Below are positions 23,109-31,834 of a DNA stretch of 34,107 nt, piece after piece (position 1 is the first letter of the stretch; each line of letters begins with the position of its first letter). Below the pieces are notes generated by a model. The model worked only from the letters and a program-made list of their open reading frames with translations, did no database searches and was not told the DNA's origin. The stretch lies in contig JAYOLL010000031.1 of the NCBI GenBank assembly GCA_038120295.1, positions 1 through 34,107 of the forward strand. Reading direction: 5' to 3'. The position numbers were made by a program, and so were the translations under genes. This stretch comes from JAYOEY01 sp038120295. Its GTDB lineage: Bacteria > Pseudomonadota > Alphaproteobacteria > MPNO01 > UBA2964.

Positions 23109-24899
23109 ATGGCCACAGCCTCAACAGCGCGAAACCCCCGAAACCGGCTTCCTGAGTGGGACCTGGGCGACCTTTATCCCGCAAGGGACGGCAAGGCGCT
23201 GAAAAGCGATCTCTCGCGCGCGGACAGGGAGGCCCAGGCGTTTCACGGGAAATATCTCGGCAAGGTCGCGAAGCTTTCCGGAGCGGCGCTGGGGCGGGCG
23301 GTCGCCGAGTACGAGACCGTCGACGAACTTCTGTCGAAAATCATGAGCTACGCGCAGTTGGTTCATGCCGGCGATGTCGCCGATCCGGAAATCGGACGGT
23401 TCTACCAGACGACTCAGGAGCAGGCGACGAACACGGCGTCGCGGCTGGTGTTTTTCACGCTCGAACTCAACCGGATATCCGATCGCGACCTCGCGAAGAA
23501 GCTCAAATCGCCGGCGCTTGCGACATACGAATCCTGGATACGCGACGTGCGCGTGTTCCGCGACCACGAGCTTGCCGAGGAGATGGAACGCCTGCTGACC
23601 GAGAAGCGCGTTTCCGGGCGCGGCGCCTTCAACCGGCTGTTCGACGAGACCATGGCGCGGATGCGGTTCGATCTCGACGGCAAGAAGATGACCAGCGAGC
23701 AGGTGCTGCATCTCATGTCCGACAAAGACGGCGAGAAGCGCAAGCGGGCGGCGAAGGCGCTGGGCAAGGGACTCGGCGAGAACGTGCAGCTGTTCGCGCT
23801 GATCACCAATACGCTTGCCAAGGACAAGGAGATCGAGGATCGCTGGCGTCGCTACCCGCGTCCGCAATCGTCGCGCAACCGTGCAAACCAGGTCGAGGAC
23901 GAGGTGGTCGATGCGCTGTCGAAAGCGGTGCAGGACGCCTATCCCGACCTGTCGCACCGCTATTACCGGCTCAAGGCGAAATGGTTCGGCAAGCGGCGGC
24001 TGGATTACTGGGACCGCAATGCGCCGCTGCCGGATGGCGGCGCGCGCGATTACGGCTGGGACCAGGCGCGCGACATCGTGCTCGAAGCCTATGGGCGGTT
24101 TTCTCCCGATCTCGCCGCGGTGGGGAAGAAATTCTTCGACAATGACTGGATCGATGCGCCCGCGCGGCCCGGCAAGGCGTCGGGCGCGTTCGCGCATCCC
24201 GTCGTGCCGTCGGCGCACCCCTATCTGCTGCTCAACTATATGGGTCGACCGCGCGACGTAATGACGCTGGCGCACGAGCTTGGCCACGGGGTGCATCAGG
24301 TGCTGGCGGGCGCGCAGGGCCATCTGAAATGCGGCACACCGCTGACCCTGGCGGAGACCGCCTCGGTGTTCGGCGAGATGCTTACTTTCCGTTCGCTTCT
24401 GGCCAACGAAACCGACCCGGCGCGGCGCAAGGCGATGCTGGCGTCCAAGGTCGAGGACATGCTGAACACGGTGGTGCGCCAGATCGCATTCTACGAGTTC
24501 GAATTGCGCGTCCATAACGAACGGTGCGAGGGCGAGCTGTCGGCGGACCGCATCTGCGAACACTGGCTCGCCGTACAGGAGGAGTCGCTCGGACCGACGA
24601 TCCGGTTCCACGACGAGTACAAATATTACTGGATGTATATCCCGCACTTCATCCATTCGCCGTTCTACGTTTACGCCTACGCATTCGGCGACTGTCTGGT
24701 GAACTCACTCTACGCCGTCTACGAAAACGCGGAGCAGGGGTTCGCGAAGCGATATCTCGACATGCTGCGCGCCGGTGGGACGCTGCGGCACAAGGAACTG
24801 CTGGCGCCGTTCGGACTCGATGCGTCTGACCCGAAATTCTGGTCGAAAGGTCTTGGCATCGTCTCGGGTCTGATCGACGAGCTCGAAGGGATGGGCTGA
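23109..24899 (+). CDS. pepF: M3-family oligoendopeptidase F
   Basis: Zinc metallopeptidase of 596 residues that degrades short peptides in the cytoplasm. The active site is TLAHELGHGVHQ (His389, Glu390, His393). The third ligand Glu lies in the following ETASVFGEMLTF helix. The N-terminal PEWDLGDLYPARDGKAL and the late block YYWMYIPHFIHSPFYVYAYAFGD are typical of the PepF/clade-3 group. AAGGAG lies before the ATG at 23109, 89 bp from the divergent synthetase. The kinase gene starts 5 bases after its stop. Confidence 0.93.
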   Translation: MATASTARNPRNRLPEWDLGDLYPARDGKALKSDLSRADREAQAFHGKYLGKVAKLSGAALGRAVAEYETVDELLSKIMSYAQLVHAGDVADPEIGRFYQTTQEQATNTASRLVFFTLELNRISDRDLAKKLKSPALATYESWIRDVRVFRDHELAEEMERLLTEKRVSGRGAFNRLFDETMARMRFDLDGKKMTSEQVLHLMSDKDGEKRKRAAKALGKGLGENVQLFALITNTLAKDKEIEDRWRRYPRPQSSRNRANQVEDEVVDALSKAVQDAYPDLSHRYYRLKAKWFGKRRLDYWDRNAPLPDGGARDYGWDQARDIVLEAYGRFSPDLAAVGKKFFDNDWIDAPARPGKASGAFAHPVVPSAHPYLLLNYMGRPRDVMTLAHELGHGVHQVLAGAQGHLKCGTPLTLAETASVFGEMLTFRSLLANETDPARRKAMLASKVEDMLNTVVRQIAFYEFELRVHNERCEGELSADRICEHWLAVQEESLGPTIRFHDEYKYYWMYIPHFIHSPFYVYAYAFGDCLVNSLYAVYENAEQGFAKRYLDMLRAGGTLRHKELLAPFGLDASDPKFWSKGLGIVSGLIDELEGMG

Positions 24900-24904
24900 G
24901 GCCC

Positions 24905-26254
24905 GTGGCGCGGGACGACGAATCCAGCAACCTTACGGGTCGGGTTAAACGCTACGCCCGGGTCGGCGGCGCGGTCGGCGGGCTGGCGGCGCGGCTCGCG
25001 GGTTCGCGCTATCTCGGGATGGAGATCGACCGCGACGCCCATGCGCGCGATCTGAAGGACGCGCTCGGCGGGCTCAAGGGGCCGCTGATGAAGGTGGCGC
25101 AGATCATGTCGACCGTACCCGACATGCTGCCGCCGGAATATGTCGAGGAGCTGGCGCATCTGCAGTCCAATGCACCGTCGATGGGCTGGCTGTTCGTGCG
25201 TCGCCGCATGGCGTCGGAGCTCGGGCCTGAGTGGCAGACGAAGTTCGCGAGTTTCGAGCGCGAGGCGACGGCGGCCGCGTCGCTCGGACAGGTGCATCGC
25301 GCGACCGGGCTCAAGGGCGAGGATTTGGCCTGCAAGCTGCAATATCCGGACATGCAGTCGGCGGTCGAGGCCGATCTGAGGCAGCTCAAGCTGATCTTTG
25401 CCGTCTATCGACGCTACGACAGGGCGATCGACCCCAAGGAAATCCATGCCGAGATTTCCGAACGCTTGTGCGAGGAACTCGATTATGCCCGCGAGGCCGC
25501 ACACATGCGTCTCTATGGCGACATGCTGAAAAAGGTGAAGACCGTCCACCTGCCGAAACCGGTTGCGACGCTTTCGACCGACCGTCTGCTGACGATGGAC
25601 TGGCTCGACGGCGAGAACCTGCTGACGGTGAAGGACGCGCCGCTGGAGCACCGTAATCTGGTGGCGGAGAACATGTTCCGCGCCTGGTATGTGCCGTTCT
25701 ACGAGTACGGCGTAATCCATGGCGATCCGCATCTCGGCAATTATTCGGTGCGGCCCGACGGTGACATCAACCTGCTCGATTTCGGCTGTATCCGGGTGTT
25801 CCCCCCTCATTTCGTGAAGGGCGTCATCGATCTCTACACCTCGCTGGAGAAGAACGACCCGGACCTGGCCGTTCATGCCTACGAGACATGGGGCTTCGAC
25901 GACCTGACCCAGGAAGTCATCGACGTGTTGAACCTGTGGGCCGAATTCCTTTATGCGCCGCTGCTGGAGGACAAGGTGCGCAAAATCCAGGACGGTGACG
26001 GGGCGATGTACGGCGCGAATGTGGCGGCGAAGGTCCATCGCGAGCTGCACCGGCTCGGCGGGGTGCGCCCGCCGCGCGAATTCGTCCTGATGGACCGCGC
26101 AGCAATCGGGCTCGGATCGGTCTTCACCCATCTGGCCGCCGAGATAAACTGGCACCGGATGTTCCACGATCTGATCGGCGATTTCGATGTGGAATTTCTG
26201 GAGAAACGGCAGAAATCGGCGCTGAAGAAGGCAAAAGTCCCGTTGCCCGCCTGA
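24905..26254 (+). CDS. ABC1/UbiB (AarF/COQ8)-family kinase-like protein
   Basis: 449 residues, atypical kinase family linked to ubiquinone biosynthesis. Seen in order: the KxGQ-type motif as KVAQ (63-66), the Ala-rich loop AAASLGQVH (123-131), candidate ATP lysine Lys144 in ACKLQYP, EELDYAREA, catalytic HGDPHLGNY (272-280) and DFG (292-294). No C-terminal membrane helix like that of UbiB is visible, so it may be soluble and distinct from ubiB proper. Start is GTG at 24905, 5 bases after pepF. The coupling to pepF suggests joint expression, not a known joint role. Confidence 0.88.
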   Translation: MARDDESSNLTGRVKRYARVGGAVGGLAARLAGSRYLGMEIDRDAHARDLKDALGGLKGPLMKVAQIMSTVPDMLPPEYVEELAHLQSNAPSMGWLFVRRRMASELGPEWQTKFASFEREATAAASLGQVHRATGLKGEDLACKLQYPDMQSAVEADLRQLKLIFAVYRRYDRAIDPKEIHAEISERLCEELDYAREAAHMRLYGDMLKKVKTVHLPKPVATLSTDRLLTMDWLDGENLLTVKDAPLEHRNLVAENMFRAWYVPFYEYGVIHGDPHLGNYSVRPDGDINLLDFGCIRVFPPHFVKGVIDLYTSLEKNDPDLAVHAYETWGFDDLTQEVIDVLNLWAEFLYAPLLEDKVRKIQDGDGAMYGANVAAKVHRELHRLGGVRPPREFVLMDRAAIGLGSVFTHLAAEINWHRMFHDLIGDFDVEFLEKRQKSALKKAKVPLPA

Positions 26255-26283
26255 TTTTCGGCCCCGGATGGCGTATCGTTGAG

Positions 26284-26298
26284 GTTTATGCTATAAAC
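26284..26298. promoter_or_regulatory. Palindrome in the rpsU upstream region
   Basis: GTTTAT and ATAAAC flank GCT, a perfect 6-bp inverted repeat that also includes a TATAAA hexamer usable as a -10. No matching -35 at 16-18 bp is seen. It may be an operator; no regulator is identified. Confidence 0.35.
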
Positions 26299-26398
26299 TG
26301 TTCCAATCGCGGTTGGGTTCTGCTAGACAACCGCACCGCTCAGGCGCGGGGAGCCTGATTGTAAACCGATTTGGTTTTGAAAGGAGAAGCCGGGAACC

Positions 26399-26602
26399 GT
26401 GCAGGTATTCGTTCGTGACAACAATGTCGACGGGGCGCTCAAGGCGCTCAAGAAGAAGATGCAGCGTGAAGGCATCTGGCGTGAAATGAAGAGGCACCGC
26501 TCTTACGAGAAGCCCTCCGAACGCCGTGTGCGCAAGAAGGCGGAAGCGATCCGCCGGACGCGCAAGCTGGACCGCAAGCGGATGCAGATGGAAGGCTTCT
26601 GA
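26399..26602 (+). CDS. rpsU: 30S ribosomal protein S21
   Basis: 67-residue basic protein of the small ribosomal subunit, needed for 16S rRNA/mRNA contact at initiation. The sequence VRDNNVDGALKALKKKMQREG and YEKPSERRVRKKAEAIRR is the family pattern. Start is GTG, with AAAGGAG about 12 bases before it. The leader from 26255 has a palindrome and a small hairpin (26340-26358, TCAGGC/GCCTGA). A terminator follows at 26627. It is monocistronic. Confidence 0.97.
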   Translation: MQVFVRDNNVDGALKALKKKMQREGIWREMKRHRSYEKPSERRVRKKAEAIRRTRKLDRKRMQMEGF

Positions 26603-26626
26603 GCCTGTTTCATATTTTCCGGCATT

Positions 26627-26654
26627 GGCCCGCCTTTTTCGAAGGCGGGCCTTT
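26627..26654. terminator. Terminator after rpsU, shared with bioBA end
   Basis: GGCCCGCCTT (26627-26636) pairs with AAGGCGGGCC (26642-26651) around five bases, followed by TTT. It sits between convergent rpsU and bioA and could work in both directions, though the T-run is short on each side. Confidence 0.75.
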
Positions 26655-26665
26655 GTGATTCCGGG

Positions 26666-27937
26666 CTATAGCTCAGCCCATTCGCGCATGACCCTGACCA
26701 TGGCATCGGTCAGCGTTTTTGCCTCGTCCCCATCCACGATCAGCGGCGGCATCAGATAGGCGACGTTGCCGAACGGCCGCACCCAGACGCCTTCCTCCAC
26801 GAATCGCTGACGCAACCAGGCGATATCGCGCGGCATTTCCATCTGCACCACGCCGATAGAGCCCATCGCCCGCACGTCAGCGATCCCCGGCAGATCGCGG
26901 CAGGGTGCGAGCGCCTCCGCGAAATGTGTCTCCAGCTCCTTCGCTCGTGTAAGCCGCTCGCCATCCTCAAACAGGTCGAGCGAGGCGTTCGCCGCAGCAC
27001 AGGCAAGCGGGTTCGCCATGAAGGTCGGCCCGTGCATCAGGGCCGTGGACTCGTCGTCGCCAAGAAACGCCTCGAACACGCGGTCGTTCGCGCAGGTTGC
27101 GGCAAGGCTGATCGCGCCGCCTGACAACGCCTTTCCGACACAGATAATGTCGGGCGCGATCCCGGCGGCATCACAGGCGAACATTGTTCCCGTGCGGCCG
27201 AAGCCGGTGGCGATCTCGTCGGCGATAAAAAGAATGTCCCGCGCGGCGCAGGCGTCGCGAATGGCTTTCAGCGTTTCGGGCGGATGGAAAACCATCCCGC
27301 CGGCGCCCTGCACGAGCGGCTCGATGATCACGCCCGCAATCTCGTCGCGTCGCGCATCCAGCAGTCCGCCGAATTCCGACAGGTCTTCGGCCGTACGCGG
27401 GATATCGATCAGGATCTGTTCCGGGAAATAACCGCTGAACAGGGCATGCATCCCGTCGTCCGGATCGCACACTGCCATCGCGCCCATCGTGTCGCCGTGA
27501 TAGGCGCCGCGAAAGGCGACGAATTTCCGACGCATGCGCCGCCGCTGGTTGCGCCAGAACTGGACGGCCATCTTCATGGCGATCTCGACGGCGACAGAGC
27601 CGGAATCGCAGAAGAATGTGTGCCGCAATTCGCTGTCTGTCCCCGCGCCGGGCAGTATGGACGATAGCCGTTCCGCGAGCGTCAACGCCGGTTCGTGGGT
27701 CAGTCCGCCGAACATCACATGCGGCATGGTACGAAGCTGGCGCTCCATCGCCTCGACGATATGCGGGTGATTGTAGCCGTGTACCGCAGTCCACCATGAC
27801 GCAATTCCGTCGACCAGCCATCGACCATCCGACAGGCGGATTCGCGCGCCTCTGGTCTCCACCGCCTCGAAGGGCGGCGGCTCGGTCTTCATCTGGGTAT
27901 AGGGCCGCCAGAGGCGATGTACGCCCAACTCGGTCAT
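26666..27937 (-). CDS. bioA: Adenosylmethionine-8-amino-7-oxononanoate aminotransferase BioA
   Basis: PLP-dependent aminotransferase of biotin synthesis (KAPA to DAPA, SAM as donor). 423 residues. The N-terminus HRLWRPYTQM and SWWTAVHGYNHPHI are BioA hallmarks for substrate binding. PLP contacts include Asp240 in LFIADEIATGFGRTG, and the Schiff-base lysine is Lys269 in IICVGKALSGG. ATG at 27937 is chosen for its match to the family start. It lies 8 bases after bioB and forms the bioB-bioA operon, divergent from bioFD. Confidence 0.96.
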   Translation of the reverse strand: MTELGVHRLWRPYTQMKTEPPPFEAVETRGARIRLSDGRWLVDGIASWWTAVHGYNHPHIVEAMERQLRTMPHVMFGGLTHEPALTLAERLSSILPGAGTDSELRHTFFCDSGSVAVEIAMKMAVQFWRNQRRRMRRKFVAFRGAYHGDTMGAMAVCDPDDGMHALFSGYFPEQILIDIPRTAEDLSEFGGLLDARRDEIAGVIIEPLVQGAGGMVFHPPETLKAIRDACAARDILFIADEIATGFGRTGTMFACDAAGIAPDIICVGKALSGGAISLAATCANDRVFEAFLGDDESTALMHGPTFMANPLACAAANASLDLFEDGERLTRAKELETHFAEALAPCRDLPGIADVRAMGSIGVVQMEMPRDIAWLRQRFVEEGVWVRPFGNVAYLMPPLIVDGDEAKTLTDAMVRVMREWAEL

Positions 27938-27945
27938 GGAATCCG

Positions 27946-28929
27946 TCAGATCGCCATCGGCCTGAGTCCCAGCCGGTCGAACAAAGCGCGGTCGGCCAGC
28001 GTGGCCGGGTTGTCGGTGGTCAGCAGCGTATCGCCGTAAAAGATCGAATTTGCGCCCGCGAGGAAGCACAGCGCCTGGGTCTCGTCCGACATGTCGGTAC
28101 GTCCCGCCGACAGGCGCACGACGGATTTCGGCATCATGATCCGTGCAGCGGCGATGGTGCGGACGAATTCCAGCGCATCGACCGGCTCCGCGGCTTCCAG
28201 CGGCGTGCCGGCCACCGGCACTAGCGCATTGATCGGCACGCTCTCAGGATGGGTCGGCAGGCCCGCCAGCGTGGCCAGCATCGCGGCCCGGTCGGCGCGC
28301 GCCTCGCCCATGCCCACGATTCCGCCGCAACATACGTTGAGCCCCGCATCGCGGACATTGGCCAGCGTCTCTATCCTGTCCGAAAACTGACGGGTCGAGA
28401 TAATTTCGCCGTAATACTCTTCCGACGTATCGATGTTGTGGTTGTAGTAATCGAGGCCTGAATCTTTCAGGCGTTTCGCCTGCGCGTCCGTCAGCATGCC
28501 GAGCGTGACGCAGGTCTCCATGCCCAGCGCGCCCACGCCTTCGACCATGGCGCAGACCGCATCGAGATCGCGGTCCGTCGGGCTGCGCCAGGCCGCGCCC
28601 ATGCAGAAACGGCTCGCGCCCGAATCCTTCGCCGCTTTCGCGGCGGCGAGCACATTATCCAGATCCATCAGCTTTTCGCGGTCGGAGCCCGTATCGTAAT
28701 GCGCGCTTTGCGGGCAGTAGGCGCAGTCCTCAGGGCAGGCGCCGGTCTTGATCGACAGCAGCGTGCTGATCTGCACTTCCGACGGATCGAAATGCTCTCG
28801 ATGGATTGTCTGGGCGCGATAGATCAGGTCGGCGAAGGGCAGGTCGATCAGCGCTTCCGCTTCCGCCACGGTCCAGTCGTGGCGCAACGCATCGGTCCGT
28901 TCAGGTTTGACTGCTATGCTTGTGTTCAT
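27946..28929 (-). CDS. bioB: Biotin synthase BioB
   Basis: Radical SAM enzyme that inserts sulfur into dethiobiotin. 327 residues. The SAM [4Fe-4S] motif is GACPEDCAYCPQS (Cys65, Cys69, Cys72). Other landmarks are SRFCMGAAWRSP, LDYYNHNIDTSEEYY (YNHNLDT-type) and CCGGIVGMGE, with the C-terminal FLAGANSIFYGDTLLTT. Start is ATG at 28929; a much longer frame to 29286 overlaps bioF and has no support. It is the first gene of the bioBA operon, with a weak promoter in the 110-bp gap to bioF. Confidence 0.97.
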   Translation of the reverse strand: MNTSIAVKPERTDALRHDWTVAEAEALIDLPFADLIYRAQTIHREHFDPSEVQISTLLSIKTGACPEDCAYCPQSAHYDTGSDREKLMDLDNVLAAAKAAKDSGASRFCMGAAWRSPTDRDLDAVCAMVEGVGALGMETCVTLGMLTDAQAKRLKDSGLDYYNHNIDTSEEYYGEIISTRQFSDRIETLANVRDAGLNVCCGGIVGMGEARADRAAMLATLAGLPTHPESVPINALVPVAGTPLEAAEPVDALEFVRTIAAARIMMPKSVVRLSAGRTDMSDETQALCFLAGANSIFYGDTLLTTDNPATLADRALFDRLGLRPMAI

Positions 28930-28957
28930 TGAGATCCGTCTCGTTCGATTTCGGCCT

Positions 28958-28985
28958 ATAGTAGGGACAGGCACCGCCACGGCAA
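28958..28985 (-). promoter_or_regulatory. Possible bioBA promoter
   Basis: On the minus strand TTGCCG (28980-28985), 16 bases, TACTAT (28958-28963), 28 bp upstream of the bioB ATG. The -10 overlaps a CTATAG palindrome. Only modest matches to consensus. Confidence 0.35.
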
Positions 28986-29039
28986 GACGGTGAACGCGAA
29001 TCGGTTTTTTTGGTCTTTTATTATTGGCAAGGCAGGGGC

Positions 29040-30212
29040 GTGGCAGACCGTACGAAAATTTCGAGCCTGGAGGCGATGGCCGCCGGCCGGCTGGACGCGC
29101 TGGAACAGCAGGCACTGCGCCGGCGGCTGGCGGCCACCGCGCGGTCGGATGACGGCGTCGCCGCGCGCGACGGTCGGGTCCTGACCTCCTTCTGCTGCAA
29201 CGACTATCTCGGCCTGTCGCAGCATCCCGCAGTAAAGCAGGCGGCGCACCAGGCGATCGATGCGTTCGGCGCTGGCGCTGGTGCATCGCGGCTGGTGACC
29301 GGCAATCACCCGCTTTACGAGGATCTCGAACGGCGTCTCGCCGCGCTCAAGGAAACCGAGGCGGCGCTTGTCTTCGGCAGCGGCTATCTCGCGAACCTCG
29401 CGATCCCGCCCGCCCTGGCGGGAACGGGGGACCTGATCGTCGCCGACGAGCTGGTGCATGCCTCGATGCATGCCGGCATCAGGGCGAGTCGCGCCGAGGT
29501 CCGGTTTTTTCCACACAACGATGCGGATGCCTGCGGACGGGTCCTCGCCGACGAACGCGCCAGTTTCCGTCACTGCCTGATCATGACAGAGGGCGTATTC
29601 AGCATGGACGGCGATTGTGCGCCGCTCGCCGCGCTGAGCGAAATTGCAGACGCCCGTGACGCCTGGCTCATGACCGACGATGCGCATGGCCTCGGGGTGC
29701 TGGGCGAGGGCAGGGGAAGCGCTGCGGCGGCGGGCGTTTCGGACCGCGTGCCACTTCAGATGGGGACGTTGTCGAAGGCCGTCGGGTCCTATGGCGGCTA
29801 TCTTTGCGCTTCGCGCGCCGTGATCGACCTGATGATCAACCGTGCGCGCAGCCTGATCTATGCTACCGGTCTGCCGCCTGCCGCCGTTGCGGCGTCATCC
29901 GCAGCGCTCGATCTTGTCGCGAACGACAGGAGGCTGGTCGCTGCGCCGATGGAAAAGGCAAGCCGCTTCTGCGCGGCGCTCGGTCTGCCTGAACCCGAGA
30001 GTCCCATCGTGCCGCTTATCGTCGGCGCCGCGGAGCGCGCGCTCGATGCGTCCGCCGCGCTGGCCGAACAGGGGTTCCTGGTAACGGCTATCCGCCCGCC
30101 GACTGTGCCGGACGGGACGGCGCGGCTGCGTTTCACCTTTCAGGCGACCCACAAGGACGAGGATGTCGACCGGCTGGCCGCGGCGGTTCGCGAGACCGGG
30201 CTGGCGGGATGA
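29040..30212 (+). CDS. bioF: 8-amino-7-oxononanoate synthase BioF
   Basis: PLP enzyme joining pimeloyl thioester and alanine, the first committed ring-precursor step of biotin synthesis. 390 residues from GTG at 29040 (E. coli 384). Landmarks: FCCNDYLGLSQHP, GAGASRLVTGNHPLYEDLE, LMTDDAHGLGVLG (PLP aspartate), and the Schiff-base Lys246 in MGTLSKAVGSYGGY. The start is uncertain: the GTG has a GCAGGGG upstream, the frame also opens at 29010 and an ATG occurs at 29076. It overlaps bioD by ATGA. Confidence 0.95.
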   Translation: MADRTKISSLEAMAAGRLDALEQQALRRRLAATARSDDGVAARDGRVLTSFCCNDYLGLSQHPAVKQAAHQAIDAFGAGAGASRLVTGNHPLYEDLERRLAALKETEAALVFGSGYLANLAIPPALAGTGDLIVADELVHASMHAGIRASRAEVRFFPHNDADACGRVLADERASFRHCLIMTEGVFSMDGDCAPLAALSEIADARDAWLMTDDAHGLGVLGEGRGSAAAAGVSDRVPLQMGTLSKAVGSYGGYLCASRAVIDLMINRARSLIYATGLPPAAVAASSAALDLVANDRRLVAAPMEKASRFCAALGLPEPESPIVPLIVGAAERALDASAALAEQGFLVTAIRPPTVPDGTARLRFTFQATHKDEDVDRLAAAVRETGLAG

Positions 30213-30880
30213 TTGGTTATTTCGTTACCGGTGCGGGCACCGAAATCGGCAAGACGTTCGTCACCTGTCGGCTCGTGCGAGAGCTTAAGGCGGCCGGAAA
30301 AGGCGTACGGGCGGTCAAACCCGTTATTTCCGGTTTCGATCCGGAAACGGTCTCAGACAGCGATACCGGACTTCTGCTGGCGGCGATGGAGGACACGACT
30401 GATGCTGCCGCCGTCGGTGCAGTGTCGCCCTGGCGCTTCGCCGATCCGATTTCGCCCGACATGGCGGCCGCGCGCGAAGGACGGCGGCTCGACGCGCGCG
30501 AAATCGCGACTTTTTGCCGTTACGCCGCGCCCGGCGGCGAGGGCGGTATTCTGCTGGTCGAGGGGATCGGCGGCGTTATGGTGCCGCTCAACGAAAAGGA
30601 AACCGTGCTCGACTGGATGGAGCATCTCGGCTGGCCGGCGATCCTCGTCGCCGGGTCATACCTCGGGGCACTCAGCCATTGCCTCACGGCGGCATCCGCT
30701 ATCAGAGCGAAGGGTTTGCAACTTGCCGGGATTGTCGTCAGCGAGTCGAAAGAAAACCCGGTGCCGCTGGCGGAAACCGTCGCAACAATCCGTAATTTCT
30801 CGGGCGATGTTCCGGTCGTCGCCCTGCCGCGAAACGCGCCGCCGGGCGATCCGGACCTGTCGGCGGCGCTATTTTCCTGA
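30209..30880 (+). CDS. bioD: Dethiobiotin synthetase BioD
   Basis: ATP-dependent closure of the ureido ring (DAPA plus CO2 to dethiobiotin). 223 residues, standard length. The P-loop GAGTEIGKT (8-16) is the GTDTxVGKT form, followed by AVKPVISGFD and the second motif LLVEGIGGVMVPLNEKETVLD. ATG overlaps the bioF stop by four bases. Its last 12 bases overlap the 3' end of the convergent hydrolase gene, leaving no room for a terminator. Confidence 0.95.
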   Translation: MIGYFVTGAGTEIGKTFVTCRLVRELKAAGKGVRAVKPVISGFDPETVSDSDTGLLLAAMEDTTDAAAVGAVSPWRFADPISPDMAAAREGRRLDAREIATFCRYAAPGGEGGILLVEGIGGVMVPLNEKETVLDWMEHLGWPAILVAGSYLGALSHCLTAASAIRAKGLQLAGIVVSESKENPVPLAETVATIRNFSGDVPVVALPRNAPPGDPDLSAALFS

Positions 30881-31660
30881 GCCGTTCGCCAGCATCCAGC
30901 GGACCGTGGCGTCGACGACCTTTTCTTCGATGCCGAGGAAGCCGTGAGCGGAGCGCGCCTGGCAGGGTTTCGAGATCGGATCGTCGCCCCCTTCGAACAT
31001 CAGCATTTCGACCTTTGCCGCGTTCCTGAGGCTCGACGCCAGCCGTGAAACGCCGTAGGCGGGCGTAACATGGCATTCATCGAATTTGTGATGAACGATC
31101 AGCGCAGGCACCCTGATCCTGTCGAGGTCGGCATCGTGCACGGTTTCGGGCCGGCGGCCGGTTCCTTTAAAGAGCGAGGCTGAAAATACAGCGCCGTCAA
31201 CCGGCAGGATGCCCGCCAGATGCGCAACCGACAGCGTCCCCCGGCTGGTGCCGACTAGCCAGAGCGGCGCATCGGTCTGTGTGCGAATCCATCGGATCAC
31301 GGCAGCGATGTCTTTGCGGTGATCGCCCCCGTCGCGAAGATCGTAAAGACCGCTTTGGCGCTGATCGGACGCGACGTCGACCGTCACCGTAAAGATGCCG
31401 CGATCCGCGAACAGCTGGCGCGACCGCACCAGAAAATTGCTGCTACGCGGGCCTTTGCCGCGCCACAGACTGACCTTGCCGTGGCCACCCATGAACAGGA
31501 TCGCCGCGGCCTTCGGCTTGCCGGACGGTTCGGTGACAACGAACGAGATCGTCACGTCCCCGCGCGTCGGGATGGTTTCCTCGCGTTCCGCCGAAAATAC
31601 GATTTCCGGCGACAGCATGAACGGCATGAGGGCCGCCAGCATGCAGAAAATTCTGATCAT
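30869..31660 (-). CDS. Exported alpha/beta-hydrolase
   Basis: 263 residues with a signal peptide (MIRIFCMLAALMPFMLSPEIVFSAE), so probably periplasmic. The catalytic triad is visible: nucleophile GTSRG (Ser139), Asp194 in HKFDECH and His239 in ARSAHGF. The oxyanion strand reads ILFMGGHG. This layout resembles serine esterases or dienelactone-hydrolase-like enzymes; substrate unknown. It is tail-to-tail with bioD, overlapping 12 bp. The signal peptide argues against it being the cytoplasmic BioH esterase. Confidence 0.8.
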   Translation of the reverse strand: MIRIFCMLAALMPFMLSPEIVFSAEREETIPTRGDVTISFVVTEPSGKPKAAAILFMGGHGKVSLWRGKGPRSSNFLVRSRQLFADRGIFTVTVDVASDQRQSGLYDLRDGGDHRKDIAAVIRWIRTQTDAPLWLVGTSRGTLSVAHLAGILPVDGAVFSASLFKGTGRRPETVHDADLDRIRVPALIVHHKFDECHVTPAYGVSRLASSLRNAAKVEMLMFEGGDDPISKPCQARSAHGFLGIEEKVVDATVRWMLANGSGK

Positions 31661-31834
31661 GACGCACCTGTCTGTGGGAGCAGGAAAAATTTACAACTAA
31701 ACGGCCTTAACTTTATATCCGCCTTTCTCCATATGCCCCTTGGCAAAATCCCGTAGGCGCGGCATTGTGGCACGATTACAGGCCGTTCAATCGGTTTCGC
31801 GTATTAGAAGAATGACCACCGCGTTTAAACTCTT

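Noticed and set aside
23020..23184. Longer N-terminus for the acyl-CoA synthetase
   Set aside because: The extension overlaps the divergent pepF start, is Arg/Pro-rich and does not fit the family; MLDSPNLVAMFFRRA is the usual start.
23121..24656. 511-codon minus-strand frame opposite pepF (also 7751-9208 opposite glcD and 24719-26167 opposite the kinase)
   Set aside because: These are GC-rich mirror frames of clearly recognised enzymes, with His/Arg/Gln-rich translations and no motifs.
28930..29039. Possible BioR operator in the bioB-bioF gap
   Set aside because: The BioR site of alphaproteobacteria is TTATCTATAA-like. Here only a CTATAG core is found, without the TTAT/ATAA flanks.
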